64,000 bases of DNA from Methanosarcina sp. UBA5 (GCF_002505485.1 NZ_DAVG01000082.1:1-64000); one strand, 5' to 3'. Shown: positions 25,410 through 34,833, counted from the first letter of the stretch. Made by a program: numbers and translations. Notes: generated by a model from the letters alone, not told the origin.

Positions 25410-25541
25410 CTATTGATTGTTGTATCCTTCAGTGTCATTCTTTACGACGAACGGTTTTGACTTCCGAAGTCTAATTTTCAGGCATTTCATACGTGTATTT
25501 TTTAACCTAATAACATTTGTTCTTGCAGTTTCCTCAGACAT
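25410..25541 (-). CDS. possible 43-residue basic peptide
   Basis: A short frame starts at ATG 25541 with GGAG 6 nt upstream (25548-25551) and encodes a Lys/Arg-rich peptide (MSEETARTNVIRLKNTRM ... KIRLRKSKPFVVKND). No family is recognised. The good ribosome site and charged composition are the only support, so it may be chance. The remaining DNA around it (25196-26009) is AT-rich with nothing else identified. Confidence 0.35.
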   Translation of the reverse strand: MSEETARTNVIRLKNTRMKCLKIRLRKSKPFVVKNDTEGYNNQ

Positions 25542-26009
25542 ATTTTACTCCTTCCTGACCAGAAAGGATTTCTCAACTTCTGGCTCATACATATAACAGA
25601 TTTGATAGAATAAATTATTTCCTATTTGTAATAATTTGCATACAAAAGTAATAAATGTATGTATAAAAGTAACATCAGAACGAAATTTAATGATGCCAAT
25701 CAGTTAAAAAAGTCATTCAAAAAAATACAAATATTCCAGTACATTTGGGCCTATAGACCTATGGAAGGTTATTTTGAGAATTAAGGATTTTTAAGCTTCC
25801 CTGTTCTTAGAGCTAAGAGAGTCCTGAAAAATCTAAAGCCAATTAGAGTTTCTTTGTATCCTTAGTTTTATTTTTACTAATTTTTATTTTTGTGAGATAA
25901 AGTATTTATTATTCGATAATTAATAACATATGTTGATACTAAAGTTAATTTTAGTAATATAAATAGATTTATCATTGTGTGAAAACTGAGCCAAGAGGTG
26001 TAAATTACA

Positions 26010-26984
26010 GTGCAGGAAGTAAAAACAAAAAAATTCGCCAAAGGAAAAAATACCTTGCTGGTCCATGGAGCATGGGACAAGTTATTCCCTGCATCTTCAC
26101 CAGCCTCTCCTATTGTTCAATACTTCTCTCCTTTTACTTATCCTATTTCTTATCCCACTCCTGACTGCTCGTTTTTTCCTTCAGGGCTTCTCTATCTTGA
26201 TCTGAACATTTACCGGGAAGCCGTGATAAAGGCTCTTATCAAAGAAAAAAGCAAGGACCTGTACCGGCTGATCGAAAGAGTCAACTTTGACGGAAAATAT
26301 TATCAGGTGAAATGTGTTCGTTTTGGAGACTGGAAACATTGCTGGGATCTGGCAATCCGAATTCAATTTTTTGGAATGATGCCGGGGTTAGCCTTCGAGC
26401 CGAAAAAGATCATTTCTAGGAAAAACAAGAAAATAATATATAGATCCCTTATCCTGGTAAATCCATATGAGTTGTGGGAAAGGAAACTGGTTGAAAAGTT
26501 GTGGAATCTTCAGGATAGAATTGAATTCCTAATAGCAAAAATCCTCTTTCACGAATGCATCCATATCCTTATCTTCCTTGGAAAAACTCTATCCTCAGGT
26601 TTTGAGCAGACAGATGTTTTCCTTGAGTTCAAAGAGCTACTTAAGTTTGCAAACTCGAAGAAATTGTGCCCTGAAAGTTATGATGTTCAGTCCCACCTTC
26701 GAAATTTGGTTGATCTTAATATAAATTTTAGAGGAGGTTCTGAAGAAAAGCCAGACCTGGTTCCTGAACTTTACGAATTTCTGATTCACGAAAAATACAG
26801 CATCAAAAAAACCGATCTAGCTTTCGGCCTTCCTTGCAGCAACAGAAAAATTTCCCGGGATTATGTGAAATTAGCAGTTTTGAAAATGAGCCCCTGTATA
26901 GAATTTAATAAAAAAATCTGGAAAAAGGAAGTTAACAGGTTGCAGAAGGATCTGGAAAAACTGTATGACAGGATTGATGGTTAA
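26010..26984 (+). CDS. uncharacterised protein with a HExxH metallopeptidase-like motif
   Basis: A 324-residue cytoplasmic-looking protein (no signal peptide) that I cannot assign to a family. A single HExxH motif, His181-Glu-Cys-Ile-His185, lies in a helix (IAKILFHECIHILIFLG), as in zincin peptidases. The third zinc ligand is not obvious. The C-terminal 100 residues are Lys-rich and helical. It starts at GTG 26010, with GAGGTG about 11 nt upstream. It lies between cbiQ and cbiM, interrupting the transporter genes. Confidence 0.65.
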   Translation: MQEVKTKKFAKGKNTLLVHGAWDKLFPASSPASPIVQYFSPFTYPISYPTPDCSFFPSGLLYLDLNIYREAVIKALIKEKSKDLYRLIERVNFDGKYYQVKCVRFGDWKHCWDLAIRIQFFGMMPGLAFEPKKIISRKNKKIIYRSLILVNPYELWERKLVEKLWNLQDRIEFLIAKILFHECIHILIFLGKTLSSGFEQTDVFLEFKELLKFANSKKLCPESYDVQSHLRNLVDLNINFRGGSEEKPDLVPELYEFLIHEKYSIKKTDLAFGLPCSNRKISRDYVKLAVLKMSPCIEFNKKIWKKEVNRLQKDLEKLYDRIDG

Positions 26985-27863
26985 CCAGAGCCGAGAGAGT
27001 GAGATAGATCGGAAAATATCCTTGAACAGACGACTATGAAAAAAAATCCTCAATTTAGCCTGGAATTCTGAACCCTTGAACCTAGTCCCTGCCTGCTTTA
27101 TTACCACAGACAGGGGCAAAAAAAGAGTTCAGATGATTTAGGCGATATAGGAGGTAATTTTATTTTGTGTCTGTTCGCCAGAGATTAGTTATCGATATTA
27201 CCAACCAATATTTAACATTTTTGGTAGATTTTTTATTACAAATTGTTAACTTTTTTAATAAAATTTCTACGCAGCGGAGGTATTATTTTTGGGAGAATTT
27301 ATCATTTTGCAGTGCCAAAAAACATTGAGAGTGAGGGGAGCAGTTTAAAGAGCTACACAATATGAATAATAAATACAACTAGGGAAATAAAATAGGCTGT
27401 ATCCTTTTAGACCTAAGCGAGGTATTTACTCTATCTACTTTGGAACAAAAATCTCCAGTTCTTTTTTTCATTAAGTTTCAAAACAGGTAAGGAGATAGAG
27501 TCAAAAATTAATGAGAACAGATGTTTGACTTAGTGGAAGATACAAGGATACTTAATTTGACTAAAAAATAAAAATACAGATACTGGAGAAGGATTCAATA
27601 AAAATATTGTCGAAAAAAGTAATACCAAAACGTATATATGTAATACTAGACATTGTGGTATTATCGGAAGTATTCTTTGAAAACAGTTACATGAAACATT
27701 GTAAGAGACTCAAAAATATTAAGATTATTCCTGAAAAAGAATTTTCGGGTTTCATGTTAAGGATATATTCTTTTCAGATTCAGGAATATTCCTGAATCTG
27801 AAAAGAACTACTGATTGGATTTATAGGAAATAAGAGATCGGGGTAAAAAGAGGGAAAAATGAA
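26985..27863. other. long intergenic region upstream of cbiM
   Basis: Nearly 900 bp without a supportable gene. It holds the 40-bp palindrome at 27768-27807 and a looser inverted pair (ACTCTATCT near 27429, AGATAGAGT near 27491). Short frames here, including one at 27607-27795, have no ribosome site or recognisable motif. Confidence 0.5.
27768..27807. promoter_or_regulatory. perfect 40-bp palindrome upstream of cbiM
   Basis: Both 20-bp arms (left arm begins TTCTTTTCAGATTCAGG) are exactly complementary with no spacer, centred between 27787 and 27788 and ending 56 bp before the cbiM start. It could be an operator for a metal regulator, a cruciform, or a rho-independent-like terminator for anything transcribed through the upstream gap. 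It does not match the known NikR half-site spacing. Confidence 0.6.
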
Positions 27864-28529
27864 ATGCATATACCTGATTCATTCATACCGCTTAGCCAGG
27901 CAATAATTTACTGGGTTATTGCCCTTCCGTTTATTATAATGTCAATGAAATGGGCAAAAAAAGAGCTTGATGAGATGAAAGTACCGATTCTTGCAGCCCT
28001 TGCAGCAGGAATTTTTGCAATCCAGGCTATGAATATTCCCATAGGGATGGGAACAAGCGGGCATATGGTAGGAGCAGCCCTTGTAGCCATCGTCTTCGGA
28101 AGCCCCTGGGCTGGTGTTCTTGTGCTTACTCTAGTCCTGCTTGTGCAGGGATTAGCCTTCGGTGACGGGGGACTCACTACCATGGGAGCGAATATTCTGA
28201 ATATGGGTGTTATTTCCGGATTTGTCGGATATTATACATATGTTGCCCTTCGGAAAAGCATAGGCACAAGCGTAGCAGCCTTCGGAGGCGCCTGGCTTGG
28301 ACTGTTTATTTCGGCAATAGTTTGTGCGGTTGAGATGTGGATTGCAGGTACTTTCCCGCTAGTTCCCGGCCTGGTTGCCATGGGTACATATCATCTGATA
28401 ATTGGTTTTATCGGCGAAGGACTGATCACTTCAATTGTAATCACTGCGATTGCAAAATCCCGTCCTGACCTTCTTGAGGATAGTTTCACTGCGAGACCAG
28501 AAAAACATAAAAAGGAGACACATGCATGA
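27864..28529 (+). CDS. cbiM: nickel/cobalt ECF substrate-binding membrane protein (CbiM/NikM)
   Basis: Captures Ni2+ or Co2+ and determines specificity. The 221-residue protein starts MHIPDSFIP, in which the N-terminal Met-His binds the metal in this family. It has about seven transmembrane helices, including the conserved GMGTSGHMVGAALVAI and the ISGFVGYYT segment. AGAGGG lies upstream. It overlaps cbiN by 4 bp. It should work with the cbiO/cbiQ products encoded at 22472-24295. Which of the two metals is carried cannot be told from sequence, although nickel demand is high in methanogens. Confidence 0.94.
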   Translation: MHIPDSFIPLSQAIIYWVIALPFIIMSMKWAKKELDEMKVPILAALAAGIFAIQAMNIPIGMGTSGHMVGAALVAIVFGSPWAGVLVLTLVLLVQGLAFGDGGLTTMGANILNMGVISGFVGYYTYVALRKSIGTSVAAFGGAWLGLFISAIVCAVEMWIAGTFPLVPGLVAMGTYHLIIGFIGEGLITSIVITAIAKSRPDLLEDSFTARPEKHKKETHA

Positions 28530-28831
28530 ACGGAAAATCAAACATAAAATTCTTTTACGTTGGAATTGCGATTGCACTTCTGCTTGCGGTTCTAGCTCCT
28601 TTCCTTGCATCTCCCGACCCAGACGGACTGGAAAGTGCTGCTTCAGACGTAATTCATGGGTCAAAATTGTCCGAACTGGAAGACAGCAAGCCTGTTGTAA
28701 GTTCTCCAATGGCTGACTATTCAATCGAAGGACTGGGAAAGAGTGGAGAAGTAGTAGCTATAGCTGTTGGAACACTTGCAGTACTGGTAATCAGTTTAGG
28801 GCTGGGTAAAGTATTCAACAAAAAAGCCTAA
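28526..28831 (+). CDS. cbiN: nickel/cobalt ECF accessory protein (CbiN/NikN, PDGLE)
   Basis: A 101-residue protein with two transmembrane helices and the hallmark extracytoplasmic SPDPDGLES motif between them. CbiN/NikN assists CbiM in loading the metal. It overlaps the cbiM stop (ATGA), indicating translational coupling. Confidence 0.93.
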   Translation: MNGKSNIKFFYVGIAIALLLAVLAPFLASPDPDGLESAASDVIHGSKLSELEDSKPVVSSPMADYSIEGLGKSGEVVAIAVGTLAVLVISLGLGKVFNKKA

Positions 28832-28931
28832 CATAAAGCCCATTTTTCTTCCCTTAAAAACCCCTTAAAAACCCATATTCTCCCAAAAAGGTAGAGTAAG
28901 AAGCGACTCACATACTTCTGGTAAAAACATC

Positions 28932-29639
28932 TCAGTTATTGCCAATAAATATAATACTAGAAGGACATAAGTCCTTTACAATACAGATTTTACACTTTGG
29001 TCTCCTTGCCTGACAGACCTTCCTCCCATGATAGATAAAGATCATGGAGATTGAATCAAGATCTTCCCTTCGGGCAAGTGAGATAAGGTCCTGTTCGATT
29101 TTAGCGGGGTCGGAGTTTTTTGTAAATCCCAGCCTTCTTGAAACTCTTTTTACATGAGTATCTACAGCAACTCCTTCTGCTATCCCGAATGCTCTGGCAA
29201 GCACTATATTAGCCGTTTTCCTTCCGACCCCTGGCAAACTGATCAGCTCTTCCATAGTTTTCGGAACTTCTCCATTGTACTTCTCAACAATCATCTGCGC
29301 AGCAGTTTTGATATTTTTTGCCTTGGTTTTGTAAAAACCTGTGGAATATAGATCGTTTTCAAGTTCTCTGAGGTCTGCACTAGCATAATCTTCTGCAGTC
29401 CTGTACTTTTTGAACAGTTTGTCAGTCACTCTATTAATCTGCACATCGGTCGACTGAGCTGAAAGAACAGTTGCCACAAGCAGTTCTAGAGGATTACTGT
29501 AATTAAGTGAGGGTTTTACATCAGGATATTCTTCTTTTAGAAGAGCCCAGATCCGGTCGAAATTATGTTTATTATCAGGAATATCATATTCAGAAACAAA
29601 ATCCTGAGTGTCAGATTTTTTTGGCTTTCTTTCAGGCAT
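28932..29639 (-). CDS. nth: endonuclease III (DNA glycosylase/AP lyase)
   Basis: Base-excision-repair enzyme for oxidised pyrimidines. The 235-residue protein contains the HhH hairpin LPGVGRKTANIVL with the catalytic lysine, the catalytic aspartate in VDTHVKR, and the C-terminal iron-sulfur signature C-x6-C-x2-C-x5-C (CQARRPKCKICIVKDLC). It has an N-terminal Lys/Asp-rich tail of about 25 residues. GGAG sits just before ATG 29639. It is convergent with cbiN. Confidence 0.95.
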   Translation of the reverse strand: MPERKPKKSDTQDFVSEYDIPDNKHNFDRIWALLKEEYPDVKPSLNYSNPLELLVATVLSAQSTDVQINRVTDKLFKKYRTAEDYASADLRELENDLYSTGFYKTKAKNIKTAAQMIVEKYNGEVPKTMEELISLPGVGRKTANIVLARAFGIAEGVAVDTHVKRVSRRLGFTKNSDPAKIEQDLISLARREDLDSISMIFIYHGRKVCQARRPKCKICIVKDLCPSSIIFIGNN

Positions 29640-29750
29640 GCTAACTCCATCTTCTAGTTGTTTCCAGATTTTAGCCGGGAACTATTTGTTTGAGGAAACG
29701 GTATTTTCTTGAAGGCCCTAGAAGTTTTAGTTCTGCGTCTGGTCAGCAGG

Positions 29751-31103
29751 TTACAGCATATACTGAATATCCGAGCATGTAGTAGGATATGAGAAAACCA
29801 GCTTTTTTATGTCTGAGGCTTTGAGCCCGAGCCGCATTACCGCAGCAAAAATATTGATAGCTTCTCCGGCATTCGGACCCAGAATATGAGCTCCCATTAT
29901 ACGGTCGTTTGCTTTATCGATAATTACCTTTGAAGCCGCAAACTCTATTCCTGCTCTGCGGGTCGTGTTCCAGTTGCTTCTGTCCTGGAAAATCACTTTA
30001 TATTTGTCATTATCTTTAGCCACACTGATTCCTACCGATGCTAGAACCGGAATGGTAAAGACCGCACTTGGAATGCCTGTGTAATCTGCCTCGATACTAT
30101 CGCCCTCAAGGACATTAATTGCAGCAACTTCTCCCTGAAGGCTTGCTACAGGAGTAAGCTGTGCTCCCTCCAATACACAGTCCCCTCCAGCATAGATTCT
30201 GGAGTTCGAGGTTCTCATGTGCTTATCAACTACAATAGCTCCCTTTTCAGTTTTAACCCCTGCATTTTCAAGATGCAAATCCTCTATATCGGCTATACGA
30301 CCTGCTCCGTGCACTACCATATCCACAAGGAAGCTCTGAGTTTCGGTTCCGGTTTCAGATTTAGATTGGACCTTTACAAGAAATCCATTGTTTTCTTTTT
30401 TTACTGAAATCAAAGGTTTATTTGTAAGAATTTTGATTCCTGCGGCTTCGGAGGCTTTTATAAGCATATTCACCATGTCAGAATCAAAAGCTCCCAGGAT
30501 CCTTTCACTTCTTTGCAGGATTGTCACCTCGGCTCCAGTTCTTCGCGCAACATGAGCGAACTCTATAGATATATATCCGCCTCCAATGAAAATGATTTTC
30601 TCAGGAAGCTTTTTGGTTTCCATTAACCTCTCGCTTGTGGTAATATACTCCTCACCGGGAATATTGAGTATTCTGGGCTTTGCACCTGTAGCCAGGAAAA
30701 TATACTCTCCTTTAAGTTTGTCCTCTCCAACAACGATTGTGTTTTGATTTTCGAAATGCGCTCTCCCATGATATGTATCAATTCCCATCTCAACCAGATG
30801 TTTCTCTGTTTTGCTGGAATAGCCTTCAGTAAATGTCTTTTTAAACTCGATGAGTGAAGTCCAGTCGAGCTTTAAAGGAGTATTTATCCCTACACCTTTT
30901 CCTATTAGCCGATTGTTAGAGTCAGTGACCTCAGCGATATCGGTAAGCACTTCCTTCGGATCACATCCCCTTAGGGGACAGGTACCTCCATATTCCCTTG
31001 AGTCAACAATAGCGATCTTTAATCCTGAACGTGCAACTTTACCCACAAAGGTTCTACCCGCAGTACCCGTCCCGATAATTATAATATCATATTTCTTTTC
31101 CAT
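29751..31103 (-). CDS. FAD/NAD(P) pyridine nucleotide-disulfide oxidoreductase
   Basis: A 450-residue flavoenzyme related to glutathione reductase, mercuric reductase and dihydrolipoamide dehydrogenase. The FAD-binding GTGTAGRTF is at the N-terminus. The redox-active pair is Cys42-x4-Cys47 in GGTCPLRGCDPKEVL. The NAD(P) site is GGGYISIEFA. The second FAD motif is IYAGGDCVLEG, followed by a dimerisation domain. The usual C-terminal catalytic His-x4-Glu is replaced by SYPTTCSDIQYML, so the natural disulfide substrate probably differs. ATG 31103 has GGGGAG upstream. Its substrate cannot be deduced here. Confidence 0.88.
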   Translation of the reverse strand: MEKKYDIIIIGTGTAGRTFVGKVARSGLKIAIVDSREYGGTCPLRGCDPKEVLTDIAEVTDSNNRLIGKGVGINTPLKLDWTSLIEFKKTFTEGYSSKTEKHLVEMGIDTYHGRAHFENQNTIVVGEDKLKGEYIFLATGAKPRILNIPGEEYITTSERLMETKKLPEKIIFIGGGYISIEFAHVARRTGAEVTILQRSERILGAFDSDMVNMLIKASEAAGIKILTNKPLISVKKENNGFLVKVQSKSETGTETQSFLVDMVVHGAGRIADIEDLHLENAGVKTEKGAIVVDKHMRTSNSRIYAGGDCVLEGAQLTPVASLQGEVAAINVLEGDSIEADYTGIPSAVFTIPVLASVGISVAKDNDKYKVIFQDRSNWNTTRRAGIEFAASKVIIDKANDRIMGAHILGPNAGEAINIFAAVMRLGLKASDIKKLVFSYPTTCSDIQYML

Positions 31104-31487
31104 TAAACTCCCCAACCCACTGAAATTATTTTCTGAAATGAATTAAGAAGATATTTTAAAAGTATATTTTATATGCAATTTTTATCCATTTTGATTTCAG
31201 AGAATAAGTATTTCACCTGGATATGGTCCAAGAAAAAAAGTATTACCTAAATCTGGTTCAAGAAGAGAAGTAAAAAATGTGCAACTTCATAGAGTTATGT
31301 ATAAAAAGTACCAAAAACTTAAAGAACTATATTCCCAGAAGAGTCCTGACAGCACCTCAATGGAAATACTAGGTTTGTAAAATATAAGTCCGGTTTATCC
31401 AGAAAAAATGCTCCTTTTTAATATAATAATGTGTAGACCATAAGTTTTATAGCTAAGAATTTTTAAAGCAAGGATATTGGTGATTTT
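31104..31487. other. intergenic region between the flavoprotein gene and purH
   Basis: This AT-rich divergent promoter region carries an imperfect direct repeat (AAGTATTTCACCTGG at about 31206 and AAGTATTACCTAAAT at about 31239, each ending TGGT-CAAGAA-like) and no gene. The purH ribosome site GGTGAT is at 31479-31484. Confidence 0.5.
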
Positions 31488-33104
31488 TTGGTAAAGAGGG
31501 CACTTCTCAGCGTCTCAGACAAGACAGGAATTGCAGAATTCGCACGCGGACTTGAATTACTTGGCGTGAAGATTATTTCAACAGGCGGAACAGCGAAAAT
31601 TCTTCGCGACGCCGGCATAGAAGTTACCGATGTCTCGGAAGTCACGGGATGTCCAGAGATGATGGGAGGTAGGGTAAAAACTCTCCATCCAAGAATTCAT
31701 GGCGGGCTCCTATGCCTGCGAGATAGCAAGGAACAGATGACTGAGGCTGAAAGAGAAGAAATCTCGCTTATTGATATGGTGGCTGTAAACCTCTACCCCT
31801 TTGAGGTAACGATCTCAAAGGAAGGCGTAGAACTTGAAGAAGCCATTGCGAATATAGACATCGGAGGGCCAACCCTTCTTCGTTCGGCAGCTAAAAATTA
31901 CCGTTCGGTTGCAGTGCTCTCCGACCCGTCTGACTACGGGCGTGTCCTCAAAGAACTTCGTTCAACCGGAGTAATTTCGGAGGCGACTCGAGCTGCCCTT
32001 GCAGTTAAGGCTTTTAGGCATACTGCGGATTATGATGCAGCCATTGATACCTACCTGAGCAAAACTCTGCTCGGAGAACATGTGCTGCGCCTGAATTTTA
32101 CCGACGGTGTAAAACTTCGCTATGGGGAAAACTGGCACCAGAGAGCCTATTTTTATAAAGACCCCAAAATAGAAGGCCCTACCATGGCAAAAGCCACCCA
32201 ACTGCACGGAAAAGAACTCTCCTATAATAACTATGTGGATGCCGATAATGCCCTTCAGACGGTAAAAGAACTCGGAAATGCTCATCCTGCCGTGGCAATC
32301 GTAAAACACAATAATCCATGCGGACTTGCAACCGGAAGCACACTCCTGCAGGCTCTTCAGGCTGCCTGGGACGGAGATCCGATTTCAGCTTACGGAAGCA
32401 TAATCTGCACCAATGAAACCTTTGACCTCGAAGCTGCGACTTTTCTGAACGGAAAATTTGTGGAGATTATTCTTGCTCCTGACTTCAAGCCCGATGCCCT
32501 TGAATACCTGAAAAACAAAAGTGAAAACCTTAGGCTCCTTAGACTGCCTGAGCTCAAAGAAGCTTTCGGGACAGACTACACATATAAGTATGTGATCGGA
32601 GGCATGCTCAAGCAAAGTCGTGATATTGGCCTTTACGAAAAATGGGAGTCAGTCACAGACATTCCCTATCCTGAAGAGAAGCGCTCTATCTCGGAATTCT
32701 GCCTTAAAGCTTGTAAGTCAACTAAATCCAATGCAGTGATCCTTGCTCACGAGTACGAGCCAGGTTTCTTTATGGTACTTGCTATGGGCGCAGGACAACC
32801 GAATAGGGTTGACTCGATTCGCAAACTGGCAGCTACAAAAGCTGTTGAAAATCTCAGAGTAATTTACGAACGGGAAAATCCTGCAACCTCCTTTGAAGCT
32901 TATTGCCAGAAAGTGATGTCAGAGTGCGTAATGGCTTCGGATGCCTTTTTCCCCTTCAATGACAACATAATTTATGCAGCAGAAAATAACATCCGCTACA
33001 TAGTCTCTCCAGGTGGATCAATTCGAGATGGCGAAGTCATTGATGCTGCAAATCGGCTCGGGGTTGCCATGGTCTTTACAGGCATGCGCCACTTCCTTCA
33101 TTAA
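31488..33104 (+). CDS. purH: bifunctional AICAR transformylase/IMP cyclohydrolase
   Basis: Carries out the last two steps of IMP synthesis. The 538-residue protein has the N-terminal MGS-like cyclohydrolase (LLSVSDKTGIAEFARGL, GGRVKTLHPRIHGG) and the C-terminal transformylase with the catalytic KHNNPCGLATG. It starts at TTG 31488, supported by the strong site GGTGAT and by the conserved MVKRALLSVSDK beginning. It is monocistronic. The full-length bifunctional form in this organism implies folate- or pterin-linked formyl transfer rather than the PurP route. Confidence 0.94.
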   Translation: MVKRALLSVSDKTGIAEFARGLELLGVKIISTGGTAKILRDAGIEVTDVSEVTGCPEMMGGRVKTLHPRIHGGLLCLRDSKEQMTEAEREEISLIDMVAVNLYPFEVTISKEGVELEEAIANIDIGGPTLLRSAAKNYRSVAVLSDPSDYGRVLKELRSTGVISEATRAALAVKAFRHTADYDAAIDTYLSKTLLGEHVLRLNFTDGVKLRYGENWHQRAYFYKDPKIEGPTMAKATQLHGKELSYNNYVDADNALQTVKELGNAHPAVAIVKHNNPCGLATGSTLLQALQAAWDGDPISAYGSIICTNETFDLEAATFLNGKFVEIILAPDFKPDALEYLKNKSENLRLLRLPELKEAFGTDYTYKYVIGGMLKQSRDIGLYEKWESVTDIPYPEEKRSISEFCLKACKSTKSNAVILAHEYEPGFFMVLAMGAGQPNRVDSIRKLAATKAVENLRVIYERENPATSFEAYCQKVMSECVMASDAFFPFNDNIIYAAENNIRYIVSPGGSIRDGEVIDAANRLGVAMVFTGMRHFLH

Positions 33105-33136
33105 TAAAATTTACAGGTGTCGATAAAATCAAATTG

Positions 33137-33325
33137 CGTGCGGCCACCCTACCCTAAAGGATGGGGGCATGCTTCGGGCCTCCCGCCCGGTTTCTGGGAA
33201 ATAGTTAAGTATCCATTTACAAAACTTCTTGATGCAGAGTTGCATTACCAACTTCTGCGACCGTGAAACTAAGAAACCTCATTTTACAATATCCCTGAGC
33301 TAAAGACTCAGGGGTTTCCTGGATC
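33137..33325 (+). mobile_element. IS200/IS605-like end remnant (palindrome-associated element)
   Basis: Three hairpins typical of the ends of IS200/IS605 elements are packed into 190 bp without any transposase. They are CCCTACCC / GGATGGGG around a TAAA loop (about 33148-33166), CGGGC / GCCCG (33175-33189), and the perfect CCCTGAG / CTCAGGG (33293-33313) followed by GGTTTCC. This looks like left and right ends joined after internal deletion, or a non-autonomous derivative. It lies 30 bp after purH and may now act as its terminator. Confidence 0.6.
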
Positions 33326-34169
33326 GTTCTTCTGGCCAATTGATAGCAAATGATACAGGCCGATCTCCTGTTTTTAATGGATGTCAGTGTTTCAGTGAGT
33401 TGCCTTTTGGTCTCCTGAGTTTTCAGTCAGTACATCAAGCCTTTCGGGCATCGTTTCAATTGATTTTCATACGATTTTTTCGGATTTATGAACTCTTTTG
33501 TTCTCTCTGGTCTTTTGTTATTCTTTTACTCTTTCTCCCTTCTGGCCTTATTATTATCTTACTGCTTTTTTCATTACCTGGCAGGTTCTTTTGCTGTGAT
33601 TTCAAATAACAAAGGTTTATTCTGCTCTATGTTTTCACTTTATGGTTTTAAAATTCATTTTTGAGTAATATTTTTTATTTTTTTTCAGGTCTCATTTAAC
33701 ACTTTGAAAAATGGAAAATATCTTTGTAGACTTTTATTGAAAGCTTCAGCCAGATAGTAAGTTGTAGCCAGATAGTAAGCTGTAAATTAACTCATGATCA
33801 AACTTCTTACTACTTTATTCACGTTTCAAGGTTTATTAATACCCTGTTGATGCTAAAAACTCGTTTAACATGAAATAATACTCCGATTTTAAAACTTTTT
33901 ATGCGAAAGCATTTTTCATTTGAGACTAATTTTTGGTATAATTAATTTAAAATAATTACAGGGATTATTTTATGTTGTACACTAGAGATAACAGGAAGAG
34001 TGAGTAACGGATATGAATAGTAAATAAAGAATCGCTCGAAAGCTTATGATCCTGTTCCGAGTAATATGCTTGGGGGAGCGTATTTTCGGATCGACCGTAT
34101 CGGGGGCTATGGTAAAAGGAGCATAAGTTTCCGGGCTTTTCCTTACCCTCCTTTTAATGTGCGTTTTTC
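33326..34169. other. gene-free AT-rich region
   Basis: No supportable gene on either strand. The longest plus-strand frame (33340-33609) is Phe/Leu-rich by composition, lacks a ribosome site, and its reverse strand is also interrupted. The region is probably decayed DNA next to the IS-like remnant. Confidence 0.5.
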
Positions 34170-34297
34170 TTATTTTCCTACTAATTCTGTTATACTAATA
34201 TCTTTTAAACCTTTTACCGTGTTTTTCATGATGTCGGCAGAATCCGGAGTCTCTTTACCAGCTCCCACAAGGTCCAGGCCATTAAATGCTATTCCTA
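34170..34297 (-). pseudogene. C-terminal gene tail truncated by an inverted-repeat element
   Basis: About 42 codons on the minus strand read like a genuine protein tail (GIAFNGLDLVGAGKETPDSA, then IMKNTVKGLKDISITELVGK and stop). They have no start and are cut exactly at the left terminus of the element at 34298. I do not recognise the family. Confidence 0.5.
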
Positions 34298-34598
34298 AGA
34301 GGCTGTCTAAAATTCAAACCATTTCTACAATTGGATAATTGGCAATGTTAACATTAAAGTTCGATCGTAAATTTTTCCGAAATTCAGGCATACGTTGACC
34401 TTAAAGATAGTACCTTCTCCATGTGACTTAAGCACTTGAGACATAAAATCAAGTACAGTAAAAGCTATAGCTTAAATTTACGTTTTAGGCATTTAGCGGT
34501 TTATTTTAGGCATTTAACGGTTTAATACTATTGTTTTTCGGTTAAATGCATGAGTTCTACCCACTGGTGGGATCAAGTTTAATTTTAAGACACGCTCT
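34298..34598 (+). mobile_element. 301-bp inverted-repeat (MITE-like) element
   Basis: The left end AGAGGCTGTCTAAAATTC and the right end (reverse complement AGAGCGTGTCTTAAAATT) form imperfect terminal inverted repeats of about 20 bp. The interior is AT-rich with a duplicated GGCATTTARCGGTTTA-like stretch (about 34488-34523) and no coding frame. Both flanks look like truncated coding tails, consistent with insertion or recombination at this element. Confidence 0.6.
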
Positions 34599-34599
34599 A

Positions 34600-34686
34600 A
34601 CACTTGCTGAGCTTTCTCTTGCAATAACGACTGGAAGAACCGTCGAGTCGCTTCCAGGAAAAATACCACCTATTCCTCATGGTTAA
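34600..34686 (+). pseudogene. C-terminal gene tail on the other side of the inverted-repeat element
   Basis: The plus strand immediately after the element is open for 29 codons (TLAELSLAITTGRTVESLPG, then KIPPIPHG and stop) with a normal coding composition but no start. The rest of this gene is not in the window. I do not recognise the family. Confidence 0.45.
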
Positions 34687-34833
34687 AAGCAGTCAAGTTG
34701 ACGCGGGGGAACCCAGCCAACGATCCAATCTATTCTGTTACAAAGTTTCTGACTTTTGATGAAAATCATTGATAACTGCCTGATTCCAATCCGAAGAATC
34801 CATATTTCCGGAAGAGGGCAAGAAATTTCCAAT

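Noticed and set aside
27607..27795. 62-codon frame upstream of cbiM
   Set aside because: Its end runs into the 40-bp palindrome and it has no ribosome site or motif.
33340..33609. 89-codon hydrophobic frame
   Set aside because: Driven by T-rich DNA, no ribosome site and no recognisable helix pattern or family.
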